Of a stretch of DNA of 63,593 nt, positions 62,143 to 63,593 are shown piece after piece; the first letter of the stretch is position 1, and every line of letters begins with the position of its first letter. This stretch comes from Nitriliruptoria bacterium (GTDB taxonomy: Bacteria; Actinomycetota; Nitriliruptoria; Euzebyales; Egibacteraceae), in NCBI GenBank assembly GCA_003553565.1, contig PWER01000109.1:1-63593 (forward strand), given 5' to 3'. The position numbers were made by a program, and so were the translations under genes. Below the pieces are notes generated by a model that did not search any database, was not told the DNA's origin, and worked only from the letters and a program-made list of their open reading frames with translations.

Positions 62143-63564
62143 TTGGGGAGCTCACCAGAGGATGTCCTGAAGAAGGTGTCCGACGAGCGCATCGAGTTCG
62201 TGGACCTGCGCTTCTGCGACCTTCCGGGACTGATGCAGCACTTCACCATGCCGGCGCACGCGCTGAGCGAGGATCTGTTCTCCGAGGGTGCGGGCTTCGA
62301 CGGGTCCTCGGTGCGCGGCTTCCAGGACATCCAGGAGTCCGACATGGTCCTGGTCCCGGATGCCGACACCGCCGTCGTGGATCCCTTCCGCGACCGCAAG
62401 ACCCTGATCCTGAACGCCTTCGTGCAGGATCCGGTCACCGGCGAGCCCTACTCCCGTGATCCGCGCTACATCGCCCAGAAGGCCGAGCAGCACCTCACGG
62501 GCTCGGGCATCGCCGACAAGGCGTTCTTCGGCCCCGAGCCGGAGTTCTTCATCTTCGACGACATCCGCTTCGACAGCGCGCCGGGGCGCAGCTACTTCTT
62601 CATCGACTCGGTGGAGGCGCCGTGGAACACCGGCAAGGACGAGGGCCCCAACCTGGGGTACAAGCCCCGCCACAAGCAGGGGTACTTCCCCGTCCCGCCG
62701 ATGGACCACTACCAGGACCTGCGCTCGGAGATGGTGGCGGTCCTCGAGCAGTGCGGGATCGAGGTCGAGGTCCAGCACCACGAGGTCGGCAGCGCCGGGC
62801 AGGCGGAGATCGACATCAAGTTCGACACGCTGCTGTCGATGGCGGACAAGACGATGCTGTTCAAGTACATCGTCAAGAACGTCGCCCGCAAGTACGGCAA
62901 GACGGTGACGTTCCTGCCGAAGCCGATCGTGGAGGACAACGGCTCGGGCATGCACACCCACCAGTCCCTGTGGCGGGGTGACCAGCCGCTGTTCTTCGAC
63001 GAGACCGGCTACGCGCAGCTGTCCGACATCGCCCGCCACTACATCGGCGGCGTCCTCAAGCACGCACCGAGCATCCTGGCGTTCTCCAACCCGACCACCA
63101 ACAGCTACCGCCGTCTGGTGCCGGGCTACGAGGCGCCGGTCAACCTGGTGTACAGCCAGCGCAACCGCTCGGCGGCGTGCCGGATCCCGGTGTACTCGAA
63201 GTCGCCCAAGTCCAAGCGCATCGAGTTCCGGGTCCCCGACCCCTCCTGCAACCCCTATCTCGCCTACAGCGCCATGCTGATGGCGGGCCTCGACGGGGTG
63301 CGCAACAAGATCGAGCCGCCGGACCCGGTGGACAAGGACATCTACGACCTGCCGCGCGAGGCGCTGGAGAGCCTCCCCAGCGTCCCGGCGAGCCTCGAGG
63401 AGGCGCTCTCGGCCCTCGAGGACGACAACGAGTTCCTGCTCGAGGGCGGGGTGTTCACCGAGGACGTCGTCGAGACCCACCTCGAGTACAAGATGGACGA
63501 GGAGGTCTCGCAGGTGCGGTTGCAGCCTCACCCCTACGAGTTCCACCTCTACTACGACATCTGA
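62143..63564 (+). CDS. glnA: Glutamine synthetase type I
   Basis: ATP-dependent amidation of glutamate, the main ammonium-assimilation enzyme. From TTG 62143 (AAAGGAG five bases before) the product has 473 residues, the normal GlnA length. [16 protein letters not shown] opens it; FDGSSVRGF (Asp50-type region), [23 protein letters not shown] (metal ligands), [12 protein letters not shown] and [10 protein letters not shown] follow. The adenylylation Tyr is kept in [10 protein letters not shown], so control by GlnE-type adenylyltransferase is expected. The upstream open frame from ATG 61909 has no homology and would contain the leader. Confidence 0.97.
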   Translation: MGSSPEDVLKKVSDERIEFVDLRFCDLPGLMQHFTMPAHALSEDLFSEGAGFDGSSVRGFQDIQESDMVLVPDADTAVVDPFRDRKTLILNAFVQDPVTGEPYSRDPRYIAQKAEQHLTGSGIADKAFFGPEPEFFIFDDIRFDSAPGRSYFFIDSVEAPWNTGKDEGPNLGYKPRHKQGYFPVPPMDHYQDLRSEMVAVLEQCGIEVEVQHHEVGSAGQAEIDIKFDTLLSMADKTMLFKYIVKNVARKYGKTVTFLPKPIVEDNGSGMHTHQSLWRGDQPLFFDETGYAQLSDIARHYIGGVLKHAPSILAFSNPTTNSYRRLVPGYEAPVNLVYSQRNRSAACRIPVYSKSPKSKRIEFRVPDPSCNPYLAYSAMLMAGLDGVRNKIEPPDPVDKDIYDLPREALESLPSVPASLEEALSALEDDNEFLLEGGVFTEDVVETHLEYKMDEEVSQVRLQPHPYEFHLYYDI

Positions 63565-63593
63565 GGCAGGAGCCCGCTGACCTGCTCTGACGC

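Overview
This 63.6 kb window is a very GC-rich, gene-dense stretch of an actinobacterial chromosome. The gene content points to Actinomycetota: a WhiB-family regulator, the GuaB1 branch of the IMPDH/GMP-reductase family, DUF3097, DUF4190 and DUF6069 proteins, Ni-type superoxide dismutase, a GlnR-type operator in front of glnA, frequent GTG starts and many GTGA/ATGA stop-start overlaps. The extremely acidic secreted solute-binding protein and the ferredoxin-dependent 2-oxoacid oxidoreductase would suit a halotolerant, deep-branching lineage such as Nitriliruptoria, but that placement is inference. I see no tRNA, rRNA, CRISPR, prophage or insertion sequence. No gene-free stretch exceeds about 300 bases; the longest is the 282-base glnA leader.

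Layout. 1-5127: alpha-glucan/trehalose genes (a partial GH13 end, then treY and glgX on the minus strand). 5276-16999: housekeeping and membrane genes (MFS transporter, DUF6069, msrA, two GNAT proteins, a MerR regulator coupled to a haemolysin III protein, guaB1, DUF3097, a Bax-inhibitor-1 protein, SGNH hydrolase, nitrobindin-like protein, azlCD). 17124-24060: stress and metal genes (cold-shock protein, universal stress protein, sodN with its protease sodX, a His-rich TIGR03943 protein with a permease, M48 protease, NYN-domain protein, zinc ribbon). 24168-28492: photolyase, DUF429, whiB, trpD with a degenerate receiver protein. 28626-32186: an envelope redox and cytochrome-oxidase assembly island (two TlpA-like thioredoxins, SCO1, CtaG, DsbB). 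32326-37550: mobA, pcm, korA-korB, and a cysteine-free S14 ribosomal protein.

37651-50827 is the accessory centre of the window, a carbohydrate locus. A GntR/UTRA regulator and a GlcNAc-type kinase diverge from a tightly coupled series: solute-binding lipoprotein, two ABC permeases, a DUF4127 protein, an FAD oxidoreductase, a NanE-like N-acetylmannosamine-6-phosphate epimerase and a GH38 alpha-mannosidase. A SIS-domain isomerase/deaminase faces the end of the series. It looks like uptake and breakdown of a ManNAc/GlcNAc- or mannose-containing glycan. It has no ABC ATPase and no NagA-type deacetylase, and two of its proteins have no known step. I consider it the best candidate for an undescribed pathway.

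50912-63564: iscA-like carrier, AGCS amino-acid symporter, glycerate kinase, gcvT, then the lipoate/2-oxoacid dehydrogenase run (lpdA, E2 acyltransferase, lipB, DUF4190, lipA), an MscS channel and glnA. glnA has a four-half-site GlnR box and appears to start with TTG.

Short in-frame tandem repeats recur in several genes (MFS start region and linker, TIGR03943 His loop, MobA, the end of korB, E2 linker). Many genes are preceded by a TANNNT hexamer (TAGGAT, TAGCCT, TACACT, TAGACT, TAGGCT), and a few have it only 6-9 bases from the start codon, which suggests leaderless mRNAs.
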